Assembly (NCBI GenBank): GCA_020744225.1
Contig: JAGMWG010000017.1
Span: forward strand, 558,001 to 622,000
Source of the DNA: Paraphoma chrysanthemicola
Lineage: Eukaryota; Ascomycota; Dothideomycetes; Pleosporales; Phaeosphaeriaceae
Direction: 5' to 3'
DNA length: 64,000 bases
Of the stretch, positions 54,546-64,000 are shown piece after piece. How positions within the stretch are numbered: the first letter of the stretch is position 1; each line of letters opens with the position of its first letter. Both the position numbers and the translations under genes were made by a program. A model generated the notes under the pieces. That model did not search any database and had not been told where the DNA came from. It saw only the letters and a program-made list of their open reading frames with translations.

Positions 54546-57500
54546 AGAGGCGGAGTTGGGAGAAGTTAATAGTGTTTTGATATCATGGTGGACATGCTGG
54601 GATTGTTGTAGGTGTTTTACGCTATTGTCAAATGGGGAGCAACACTTTCCAGATTTGTCGCTGTTATTTGCCTGCGTGCATAGTATAATTTGGTGCGAGC
54701 AAAGCAGCTTTCTCTAGGCTTTAGAGAAACTTGGTAGTAACGACTGGCGAACGCAAGTATACCAAAATTCTTCTTCGCCATAGCTCCTTCAACGCTTACC
54801 GAAGGGCGGCAGCTGCAAGATGACGCCGCGCATCCTGGAACTCCTAGACGCCCACATCGTCGCTGAGCGTTGTAACACTTAGCAGCAGTTATCCAGAATT
54901 AAATGCTACGCGAAGCTATCATCACACGTGCCATGATCGGTAACAAGCATAACGTGAGATACACAAGGTACGAAACAGCGTTGAGCGAGATCAGATCACT
55001 GGCATGAGCACATATTTGATGAGCGAAGTGTTAGAAGCGAGGTCTAAAGAAGTCTGGAAGAAGATGATAGATGACGGGCTTGATGCTAGACAGGTTGTGA
55101 CTAACGCAGCGCGGAAGGACTTATAGACAACGGAGGAAAGGTCGAGAAGGATGTTGAGCGGGTGTACAAGGACTAAGGATTGAAGTGACCGACAAGGGCA
55201 ATAGCTGATACCGCAATTCGTAATTCCTATACTGAAATAGTACACCCAAGAGAACGTCTGCCACTTCGGCCACAACGGTAGAAATTAGCTCACATGGTTT
55301 ATAGCCGTTCACCCGACTCATTTAGAATGAGCTTATTCAAGCCCGGCAGTTATCATCACGTCAGGGAGCCAGGTATATGTGAGCGTCGTCGGCCCTTCTT
55401 GAAATCTTATTGCATATCATTCCGCGTTCAACGGTCAGAGACGATTCTATTCACTCCTGCAGTGGCAAACGATTGACACACGTCGGCGTCTTTCGAAATT
55501 ACATCAAGTTTGCGGACGGGGCGGGAACAAAAGTCATGTGCGGGATGATGGGAAAGTTGGACTTTCGCATGCGCGTCGCCGAAGAGGGAAAATATTTGTA
55601 ACGGCCGGAGCTGAGTCCGAGTGGTTCCTGATCACTGACCTTAGGTGATGAGCATGGGATTAGATGACTTTTCTGACGATCGTGCTATCTGACGTCGTAA
55701 GCTCGGTGTACCGAATCATATCCAAGTGCAAGCAAGCCTGGGAGTACAATTGGACTAGCGAAGGAGACATCCGTCGGGTACTGTACGCAGGTTGCTGCTC
55801 GCTCACACAGCGTTCCGTGAAGAACAGTGTCTGTATTGAGCCTAGTGCGCTCGTGACCTGAGGCAGGGGTTCTGGCCTCTAGCTTCGATGTTGAAACGCC
55901 ACTGACGTAGTGCTCACAACGTCGCAAGATTCTTGACACTTTGATTGCGATTTGCACTGCCGACAACTATCGGACCTTCTCTCGTGACTGAGACGCTTGA
56001 TCATTCGGATGTGCGAGCGCAAGGCTGCAAATGGAGAAAATGTGCGCGAAAGGCCCACAGTTTTGTATCAGACGGCCAGGATACTTGCAGGATAATTGAG
56101 TGAAACAACCAGTCTGCCGGACACTTTAGCTCTACGATCAGCAACTCCTCGTGTCCGACCAGCATGGAAGGTCTTGGATGATGTGGGCGGTGTGCCGCAA
56201 TCGGTTGTGGTGTAGCAGGTCATCAGTCTCATTGTGCGTTTGGGTGCGGCACAGGCTCGCTTGATCAGACATGCTAGCAACGTGGTTTGCCTCTTACGTC
56301 GCGGCGCTGAGTGAGCACCGCAGTCCGAGTATCTCCTTCGATCCTGAAAGTCCCGTTGCTGATCCTCTGGCAGGTCGAGCCGTGTGAGTGGTCGGCTGCA
56401 ACTGCCCAGCGGCTCATCATTTCCGTTATCGATGGAGCGATGGCGTCTCTGCTGGGCAAGTCGTCGCTTGTTACTCGTGCGTTGAAGCGACATTTCGATA
56501 TGGAAGTACCGGCGATTATCATGCTGTGGCCGAATCAAATGGTTGAACACCGAAAATTCTGATAAGATTAACTTGGTTTGCGGGCTGATGTCCACGGCTC
56601 GACAAAAATGCCTGCCACGAATAAGAGGCTGACATCTGGGAACCATGTTTGATGCAGATAGCTTCGCTGGCTGTCACTGCATGTTCGACATTGCTCGCCA
56701 CCTGCGAGCTCACTGTGTGCGGAGCCTCGGTTGGAACAATCGGATTCATCCACAAGCTTGACATCTTCGGTTCGTGGTTGCCGAATCCTTGACATGACCG
56801 AAACCCTGCGCCTTAGTCAAGACCCACAAGAATAGGATTCTGCGGCTTGAGTGCACGATGTCGCGCTCTGTCCGCTACAACGCCGAAACCAGGATGATAG
56901 GATCTAATTCTTCGCTTACGATCTCGTATCCGCAAATTCCATTGTCGCAAAAATAGAGACCCTTCTTGGTCCCTTGTGTCTCGTTGTGCCACGTTCGGCG
57001 TTGATGCCCACCAGCCAACACATCGGATGCGGTGCTTGCCCTCGGTTTCACGGAGCCTCTCTTCCGTAGCGCCTCAACCGCTCCATGCACAACGACGTAG
57101 CTCACGACTATGTCCTGAGTCGCTGCAAAGTATACCCCCACATGCACTGTCTTGAGGGTCCAAACATCACTGATACTAAGATGACTCGTACATTACACTA
57201 ATGTTGTGAGCAGCCATGTGGATATTCCGAAAGGAGTTCCATACCTGATGATCGATTGTGCGCTAAGTTGCGGGGCGCAAGGCGGGTTTGCCCATGGGCT
57301 TGGCGGTTCTTTGGGTACCGCGTTGATCGTTTCATAGTGTGCCAAATCAGGATGCGAAGGGTATGACTTGGAGGGTGGGAAGAGAATCTGAGCGGCTGCC
57401 GAACAAGGTGATCTGTCGTCGGCTGGCATTCGAGATTTTCACTTCCCGCTGTCATAAAGGGTTGCTAGGCCCAGTGGTTGGATGATGGACGTTGTTCTGA

Positions 57501-58217
57501 TGGCGAGGAGGCGGCTGTACCTGCTAACGTTGCTGGTGCGCTGTCTAGTGCTATGTGGGGTTTGTAGCGCTGGATGCAAGTGCGAGATACGGACGGAGAC
57601 GCTGGTGGGTGCACCAGTGTGTCGACAAGGCGAAGGATACGGTGCGGAGATGAGTGGTGCGGAGCAGGAGCGGTAAAGTCGGCACCGGTTGCATGGTAGG
57701 CATCGACGAGGAAGGAGCTCGGTGGCGAACGTATCGACCGTGCAAAGTACAGACATCACTCATGGAGACTACTTTCGTGAATTTTGTGTTGATTGAGCTG
57801 CTTGTTGCTAAAAGACCCGTCATCTGTCTGCTCGACGCCACGCAGACGGAGCGCTTGATACCAAGCTGTCGACAGGCGAGATGCAGTGCGTGCTACTTAA
57901 GGAAAACCAAAGAAATATGAAAACAAGCGATCGATGTGCCATCCTCCAGCGCTTGGGTGGGATGGTGAGAAAGGTAGCGATTTTGTGATATGGTAAAAAG
58001 GCCCACAATCTCCTGTGCAACCTCCCGCGACATGCAGGTTGACTGTTCATTCTTGTGCAGTGATATAAAACGCCAGTAATGCTCCATTTCCGAGGGGTGG
58101 TTGAATGAACTCCGTAAATGCATAAATTGATGCTGGTGCTGTGCGGATGACTTATGTTCTCTATGCTCGCACTGTCCTTCTAGGTGAAGACGGTGCAACC
58201 TTGCGATGACCGGCTAG
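54546..58217. other. Gene-poor stretch, 3.7 kb
   Basis: No complete gene is supported. Near 55004-55176 a short frame with protein-like composition is broken by a one-base shift (described separately). A minus-strand frame at 57193-57429 has plausible composition but no signature or partner exons. Other frames overlap in antisense. Confidence 0.4.
55004..55176 (+). pseudogene. Short frameshifted coding remnant
   Basis: From the ATG at 55004 the frame encodes MSTYLMSEVLEARSKEVWKK and continues, helical and charged, to a TAG at 55124-55126. Two bases later a second frame reads DNGGKVEKDVERVYKD and stops at 55174-55176. The two would be one protein if a single base were missing at the join. A GACTAAC-like branch site and TATAG lie at the junction, but no donor gives a normal-length intron with continuous frame. 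Family unknown. Confidence 0.3.
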
Positions 58218-58847
58218 TCAAATGCCACTGACAGGTGTAGGTCGTCCAGGTGAGTAGTCTCCTCGCCTGGCTTCGTTGCGGATGAGCTGTTCGACATGCC
58301 TGGAGGCATCCGCGGGGTTCACTCCAGCAGTAAGATAGCTGTCGGCGGCGCCCAGTTCCAGCGGTGTGACTGCACCGGGGCTTGCGAGAGGCAGCAGACG
58401 TGGACTCGTCGGTTTGGCGGAAGTAGGGCCACGAGCTTGCCGGTTGGTGTTGGCCAGGAGTTGCTGCTGATAGGCGTACATTTGTCGCTGGACCTCGTAC
58501 TGTCGGTTGCTGCTCGATCGTGGCGAAGATGGCGTGTTTGGGCTGTTGGGCCCCGTCACTGGTGTTGCGGCTTGACTAGAGTTTTGCGAGGATGCGAAGT
58601 TGGCTGGGTGAAAGCGCGGCAGCGTTGGCAACCTCAAATGTCCAGGCGCGTTTGATGATTGGCGTGAATTCATCTCTGGTCGTCGTCGGGCCTGCGACGG
58701 AATGGCAAGAGGTTCAGATCTAGGCGACAAAGGCGAGCTGACAGAAGGCATGCTACGATCCGCGGTCCGTGGCATATTTTGGTGGGATGAGTTGGAGTTG
58801 GAGATGAGTCGCGAGATCGAGGACGGCGAAGTCGGTGTCGGTCTCAT
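58218..58847 (-). CDS. Disordered fungal protein of unknown function
   Basis: An open frame of 209 codons starts MRPTPTSPSSISRLISN. It is Ser/Pro/Arg/Asn-rich and mostly disordered. The more conserved-looking blocks are HLRLPTLPRFHPANF, a Gln/Tyr-rich helix (YEVQRQMYAYQQQLLANTN), RLLPLASPGAVTPLELG and a final AGVNPADASRHVEQLIRNEA. From memory, comparable block arrays occur in other filamentous ascomycetes, without a known function. The SP-rich segments could be phosphorylation targets (inference). There is no signal peptide or membrane helix. Composition and block structure favour a real gene over a shadow. Confidence 0.65.
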   Translation of the reverse strand: MRPTPTSPSSISRLISNSNSSHQNMPRTADRSMPSVSSPLSPRSEPLAIPSQARRRPEMNSRQSSNAPGHLRLPTLPRFHPANFASSQNSSQAATPVTGPNSPNTPSSPRSSSNRQYEVQRQMYAYQQQLLANTNRQARGPTSAKPTSPRLLPLASPGAVTPLELGAADSYLTAGVNPADASRHVEQLIRNEARRGDYSPGRPTPVSGI

Positions 58848-60848
58848 ATGACGTGTTGTGGTGGGTCTCGTATGAGTCCCTTAAAATGAAGAGTGGCGGG
58901 ACAGCGAGGCTGTCTAAGTACTTTCACAGGGAGAGTGAAAGAGAGGGTATCACAGACGAAGTACCGTTTGTTCCGGAAAGTGGCGCACAGGCAGGCGGTG
59001 TCCAATATATCTGGCAGCAAAAGGGTCCAGGAATGCTTGGTGCTGGGACAGGATTCGGGGCGCAGGCCGATCTTATTATTGGAAAGGTAAAACGATGATC
59101 TTCCGCTGAGTGCGCACCGTCGTGCTACCAAGGATGCTGAGAGGGTGAGAGGATGCACGGTTATTGTGGACCCTGTTTCATGCACTGCGGATTACCAGCG
59201 GAATTTCACAAGAGCACCAAACGACCTCCAGATAATAACGTGTGGCTGCGGGCCGACGTGAATGGCGCGTGTTGTTTCCCGTATGATGGGACCCACAATC
59301 AATGTTCAATAAGATGGAGCGCGTCGCCGAACGTGGATGCAGGGCCGAAAGTTTGCTTTCGCTAAGGTATTGGGTTGCAGGCTGTATCTGATGCGCGAGG
59401 TGATGGGTGGTACAGCGCGGCAGTGGTGCTTTTACATATTTCAGTGGTGCGGCAAGTCGCAACCGCGAGGCGCGCCATCTCGCTAGCAACTGCTATCGTC
59501 ATCTCTCCCACCTGTCCTTGGTTTGCTGGAGTGGGGCCCTTTTGGTAGTTAGCGCTGCGAGCATTTGTCTCTCGCATTTCCGGGGATGACGCAGAAAGTC
59601 CAAAGTGTGCAGAAAGACGGCTGGTCGGATACCACGTTTAGCGCCGGCAACCCAGCAATCATGGTGCCAACACGTGAGTCGAGCATGCACTCCACATCAA
59701 AATTCCAACGTAGCTGCAGCAGAGGGTCGGCGCGTGATAGGACACCGTTGTCATAGTGAGAGTAGCTCTGAGCTTGATAGACGCCGCTTCCCTCATTGCA
59801 CTCTTGGGCACGTCCAGGCCACGAGAGGCTCGAACGCGGACGGGAGACAGAAGGCTCACCGCAGAGGGTTGTCCAGGTGGGGTCCACGGTGACCAATTCC
59901 TCCTTTGCACGTATTAGCCAACACTTGCAGTGCCTAGTGACCAGAGACAAATTGATGTCAGAGCGATCGATCGTGATCCGCTAAGCGCCCCTTCCCGTGC
60001 ACTGTCGTGCCGAGACTGAGACTATTCCGTTCTCGCACAACGCACGCGAATATTCATTCACGCAATGTGCTGTTCGTATGGGATTCTGCATGTCACCCTT
60101 TCCAGCAGTGCATCGCGAGATACCGGCGCTCTGGTTTCAATATCAACGCCCTCCAGTGCGCACTCTCGACCAGGCCGGAAGACGCGGAAAAAAAGCGCCC
60201 AGAAAGTTACGTAGATAGCAGTGTCAACAAAGTGGCAAGGACGACAGTATGCGCATCACAGCGCCGTCATGTAGTCTCATTAAGCTGCGCACTAGACGTT
60301 GGGAGAGCGCCATCCCGGGCTTCTGGACCAGATTCCGCTCCGAGCCATCGTGAGCCTCGGGCACAAGGAGTGCGGCTGCTTGGCGTGGCTGCTTACTCCA
60401 TATCTCTCCAATCTATCACCCTCTCTATGTGGCCTTGTCCCGCGTCAAGAGCGACCGGACGGATTAACATTTGCCAGTTCGTTGAGTGCATCCAGGCACA
60501 ACTATTGATGCGAATAGACTCTGTTGTACAATGCAGGGCGATCTCCCGTGCGGCTGAAATCAAGAACTGCAGCCGCCGGACCTGCTCGGTCAAATGCAGC
60601 GACTACCGTGAGAAACGCTTTAGTGATTTCTGGACGATTGCTATGTACCTCGCCGATGACTTGAATGCATTAAGGTGTAAGGCTGGCGATCTGCGCTCTT
60701 CGTACGACCACATCCTGCAGACAAAGAACACAGCTCGGGAAGGTAGTACAAGATGTGGTCTCGGGAACGACGGCGAGCAATGCTTTTGTACGCTTGAGAT
60801 CTAGCCTGTAGCCCCACATTCATTCATTCAGCAGATGATCGGGTAGTA
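58848..60848. other. Intergenic, 2 kb, no gene supported
   Basis: The left end is the promoter of the disordered protein at 58218-58847; the right end is the 3' side of arp2. A plus-strand frame of 265 codons at 60007-60804 is open but Ser/Arg/Cys-rich, without signatures, so it is not called. Other frames overlap in antisense. Confidence 0.4.
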
Positions 60849-62296
60849 TCATCTCGCGCCCAATTTCTCCAGTGCCCTTGACCCCTGCTCCTGCCACTCT
60901 GCCTTTGATATCCACATGTCTTCCTTGTCGGCCATCTAGTAATCATGAGTATGTAGGCGGAAAGGGAGTCGAGGTCACTTACAATGTTCGCGAGCACTGC
61001 ACCACCGAGGAAGACCATGTGTCTTCGCCGCGGCGGGTCTTCGATGCGCACTTTGAATTTCTGGGATAGTGTTAGAGCAGCCTGCATAACGGGTTGGCGC
61101 ATGCATACATTTAGTCTCTCAGGGTTTCCGCCAAGTATCCGTGTGAGCCATAGCTGCTTGAGCTCCTTCTCCAGTCGGCTGGGTAGCCCTGGGTACATGC
61201 TGCTACCTCCGCTCAGCACGATCGCCTTGTACAGACTGCTTCGGACGTCGACCTCAGCAGCTTGGATGGTGTTGAACAAGAACTCGGCAATTCCTGGCTG
61301 CTCAACGTCCACAAGATGCGGCTGGAACAGACACTCGGGAGCCTCGAAGCGCTCGCTGCCCACCCTGATAACCCGGCCATCCGGTAGTGTGTAGGACTCA
61401 ACAAGCACAGTGGTGTCCTCGCTGAGCCGCTGGTCTAGTTCGAGGTCGTACGATACGTAGCAAAGCTTTTCCTTGATTTGTCGAACAGTTTCGAAATCGG
61501 CGGTTCGGTTCAGGGCGTAGCCTCTTCGTAGCAAGAGTGCGATCAGGTTGCGGGTGACGTCACGTCCAGCAACATCCAGACGGCGAGTGAGGTGGTTGAG
61601 TACCGTACTCTCATAAACGGGAACAATATGCGTGACACCATCTCCGGAGTCAACCACCACGCCCGAAGACAAGCCCTGCGCGTACAGTGCCAGCACAGCC
61701 TGGATAGCCACATACACCCCTCCAAAGCCATAGCGCTCAAACATGACCTCGCACATTGTTTCTCGATTCTTCAGCGGGTTCATCGGAGGCTCTGTGAGCA
61801 GGATTTTGCGGCCGGTGGGATCGAGCTTCATCTTTTCGAAGAATGTGTAGTCCCACAGGTGTTGCATGTCGTCCCAGCGCTTCACGATACCATTCTCCAT
61901 CTGCCGAGGGTGAGACAGCGTTAGCGGACACTGAGGCTACCCTCAACAGGTCTTGAGTGACCACATACGGGGTAGGTGATTTGCAGCATGGAGCGCGCGG
62001 CCGCCGCTTCGTCTCCGCACATAATGTCCTTGAGCTGAATGTCTCCGCCATCGCGCTCCTCGGTTCGCAGAATCGGGCGGCCGACTATCGACGGGTATTG
62101 GTGGTCTGGGAAGTTCTATGGCTCACAAGTTAGTCAAAAGGCCTGAATAGATCCAGCTTGCAGTTATGTGGGAGACCGACCTGACCCGCGTAGCCTGCCT
62201 TGAGGAAGCCGGTTCCGCCGTCGAGCACTGGTTGCAGTCAGCAAAGCTTCCTTGAACACTCAAAGAGGATCGCGTACCAATGGGGACTTCGGACAT
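60849..62296 (-). CDS. arp2: Actin-related protein 2 (Arp2/3 complex)
   Basis: Subunit of the Arp2/3 complex that nucleates branched actin filaments at endocytic patches and growth sites. Five exons fit with canonical sites: 62296-62278 (19 nt, MSEVPI), 62227-62181, 62115-61969, 61900-60983 and 60935-60849, giving 405 residues. The start region reads MSEVPIVLDGGTGFLKAGYA, then NFPDHQYPSIVGRPILR. The second phosphate-binding loop is VVVDSGDGVTHIVPVYE, and later blocks are VLSGGSSMYPGLPSRLEKEL and MVFLGGAVLANIM. The last exon supplies ADKEDMWISKAEWQEQG, the conserved actin-fold C-terminus. Without splicing the penultimate exon reads through to a stop at 60824, so the correct end is 60849. Confidence 0.96.
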
Positions 62297-62903
62297 GCTT
62301 CCTAGAGCTTCTGATGAGGAGGTAGAGTGGAGGAATTGATGTTGGCAAGCTGATTGCTAGTGGTTGCTGCGTGCCTGGCTGGAGGTTGACGTTGGCGGGG
62401 CTTGTAGCTTGTTGGTCCGTGAGCACTTGCTCTTCGATGTTCGACTGGATTGAGACGCGGAAGTCGGTCTTGACACACAATTAGGAGCATATCAATAGCA
62501 CAAGGCAGTCTTCAAGTATGCATAGAGAATCAGAATAAGGAATGATGGTATATAATCTAGCTGGCAACATCGGTCCACGTGAACGGACACAGGTGCTTTC
62601 CAAGAGGGTTGCAGACAAGTTGAAAGCTTACAAGCTTGGATCTTAATTACTGCGCAATGCTAGAGAGATTGAGATATAACGGGTGGCCTCAAAGAAATGC
62701 GCTCTGCCTTTGATACAGACTGATTGCGCAGATGCACTTGATGTCGCTGGTCACCCACCTCGACTGGGGAAGTCGCGACTGCAGCGCCGCGCTAATGCCC
62801 ACAAATGGGCCCGTGCACGTTGAAATCTATCTTGGAAGCCCACGACTTGGAACTTTCTTCCAGCAGTCATCCTCAAGTACGACCAGGAGAACCGCCCGTC
62901 AAG
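62297..62903. promoter_or_regulatory. Bidirectional promoter region of arp2 and rpl5
   Basis: 607 nt separate the divergent starts of arp2 (minus) and rpl5 (plus). Both are housekeeping genes, so a shared nucleosome-free promoter is likely (inference). I did not identify specific factor sites. Confidence 0.45.
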
Positions 62904-64000
62904 ATGCCTTTCGTAAGTATACCCTGAATGTCCGCAACGCCAATTCCAAAATGCCCATCATGGGAACCCCGCCTCGACGGCTAGTCGAGTGGAGTCTTTG
63001 CGAGTTGCTTCGAATGCGGGTTTGAAGCGTCAATCGCTGACTCTGGGATAAGTCCAAACTCCAAAAGAATGATGCGTACTTCTCGCGCTATCAAGTCAAG
63101 TACAAGCGCCGCCGACAGGGAAAGAGTATGTGCAATCCACGTCACCCAGAGATGACCCCGCTAACACAGCGCAGCCGACTACTACGCTCGTAAGCGGTTG
63201 GTGACCCAGGCGAAGAACAAGTACAATGCGCCCAAGTACCGTCTCGTCGTCCGTTTCACCAACAAGGACATTGTCGCCCAGATTGTCCACTCTGAGATCG
63301 GCGGCGACAAGGTCTTCATGGCCGCATAGTACGTCTGGCGCGACCTGGAGTGACGGTGAATTATAACTAACGAACAATTAGCGCCCACGAGCTGAAGCCG
63401 TACGGAATCACCCACGGTCTGACCAACTGGTCCGCCGCATACGCCACCGGTCTCTTGCTCGCGCGTCGCGTGCTCAAGAAGCTCGAGCTGGACGAGGACT
63501 TCGTTGGTGTCGAGGAGGCTGACGGCGAGTTCTCCCTTACCGAGGCCGCCGAGGTCGACGGTGAGGAGCGCCGCCCCTTCAAGGTCTTCTTGGATGTCGG
63601 TCTCACCCGCACCTCCACCGGTGCCCGTGTCTTCGGTGCCATGAAAGGCGTCTCTGATGGTGGTGTCTTCGTTCCCCACTCCGAGAACCGTTTCCCCGGA
63701 TACGACATTGAGGGCAAGGAACTCGATGCTGAGACCCTCCGCAAGTACATCTTCGGTGGTCACGTCGCTGAGTACATGGAGACCCTTGCCGATGACGATG
63801 AGGAGCGCTACAAGTCCCAGTTCAGCGGCTACATCGACGACGACATTGAGGCTGATGGCCTTGAGGAGTTGTACCAGGATGCCCACAAGCAGATCCGTGA
63901 GGACCCATGGAAGAAGGAGGAGAGCGACAACAAGAAGTCCAAGGATGAGTGGAAGGCGGAGTCCAAGAAGTTCAGGAGCACCAAGCTCAGCAAGGCTGAG
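62904..64000 (+). CDS. rpl5: 60S ribosomal protein L5 (uL18), 3' truncated by window
   Basis: Binds 5S rRNA in the large ribosomal subunit. Four exons are visible: 62904-62912 (9 nt, MPF), 63053-63125, 63175-63328 and 63382 onward past the window end. Joined they read MPFSKLQKNDAYFSRYQVKY, KRRRQGKTDYYARKRLV, YRLVVRFTNKDIVAQIV and YAHELKPYGITHGLTNW, matching fungal L5 throughout. The first intron is long for this locus (140 nt, GTAAGT..TAAG). The last visible codons (STKLSKAE) are close to the expected C-terminus, so only a small part is missing. The minus-strand open frames here are shadows of its strongly biased codons. Confidence 0.97.

Noticed and set aside
57193..57429. 78-codon minus-strand frame resembling a secreted oxidase leader
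   Set aside because: Similarity is impressionistic and no downstream exon continues it.
60007..60804. 265-codon plus-strand frame upstream of the arp2 3' end
   Set aside because: Long, but Ser/Arg/Cys-rich with no motif or splice structure; kept only as a possible orphan for transcript checks.
62913..63052. Possible snoRNA in the long first intron of rpl5
   Set aside because: Ribosomal protein introns often host snoRNAs, but no clear C/D or H/ACA box pair could be seen.
63182..63886. 234-codon minus-strand frame inside rpl5
   Set aside because: Shadow of the strongly biased rpl5 codons; the plus strand encodes a complete match to ribosomal protein L5.

Overview
The window is nuclear DNA from a filamentous ascomycete (Pezizomycotina; the gene set and gene style suggest Dothideomycetes, but I cannot fix a genus). 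The evidence is: genes broken by many 45-75 nt spliceosomal introns with GT..AG ends and CTAAC/CTGAC-like branch sites; S/T/P-rich secreted and membrane proteins; an ascomycete multicopper oxidase; microsomal cytochrome P450s; and highly conserved eukaryotic genes (Upf1, Arp2, uL18, phospholipase C, a U-box cyclophilin). All exon boundaries were derived by reading GT/AG sites and frame continuity by eye. No transcript data or database search was available.

Layout. 1-5 kb: two neighbouring Gly/Tyr/Asp-rich reading frames (one apparently broken), then a DUF676-type serine hydrolase with a 19-nt microexon. 5-11 kb: a secreted S/T-rich cysteine protein, a zinc alcohol dehydrogenase and an intronless U-box cyclophilin, all on the minus strand. 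11-17 kb: a single-pass membrane protein, a Cys-motif protein of unknown role and a disordered protein of unknown role. 17-19.2 kb: a hemerythrin-domain protein and two small helical proteins. 20.4-22.6 kb: a nine-exon multicopper oxidase, followed by an eroded coding remnant. 23.7 kb: an intron-containing tRNA-Asp. 25.4-26.8 kb: a CECR5/HDHD5-type HAD hydrolase. 29-31 kb: an uncharacterised fungal protein. 34-37.5 kb: phosphoinositide phospholipase C. 37.5-42.8 kb: a gene-poor stretch. 42.8-46 kb: the Upf1/Nam7 helicase. 47.3-48.4 kb: two small proteins. 48.8-52.6 kb: two head-to-tail P450 genes, both irregular. 53.5-54.5 kb: a secreted Ser/Pro-rich protein. 54.5-58.2 kb: a second gene-poor stretch. 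58.2 kb: a small disordered protein. 60.8-64 kb: arp2 and rpl5, divergently transcribed from about 0.6 kb, with rpl5 cut by the window end.

Most genes are unrelated housekeeping or single accessory genes, as is normal in fungi; I see no operon-like system. The nearest thing to an accessory module is the P450 pair with its divergent secreted protein. One P450 has lost the heme-ligand cysteine and the other lacks a canonical acceptor at one intron. They may be a decaying locus or a catalytic/non-catalytic pair. I found no transposon, CRISPR array, rRNA gene or complete biosynthetic gene cluster.
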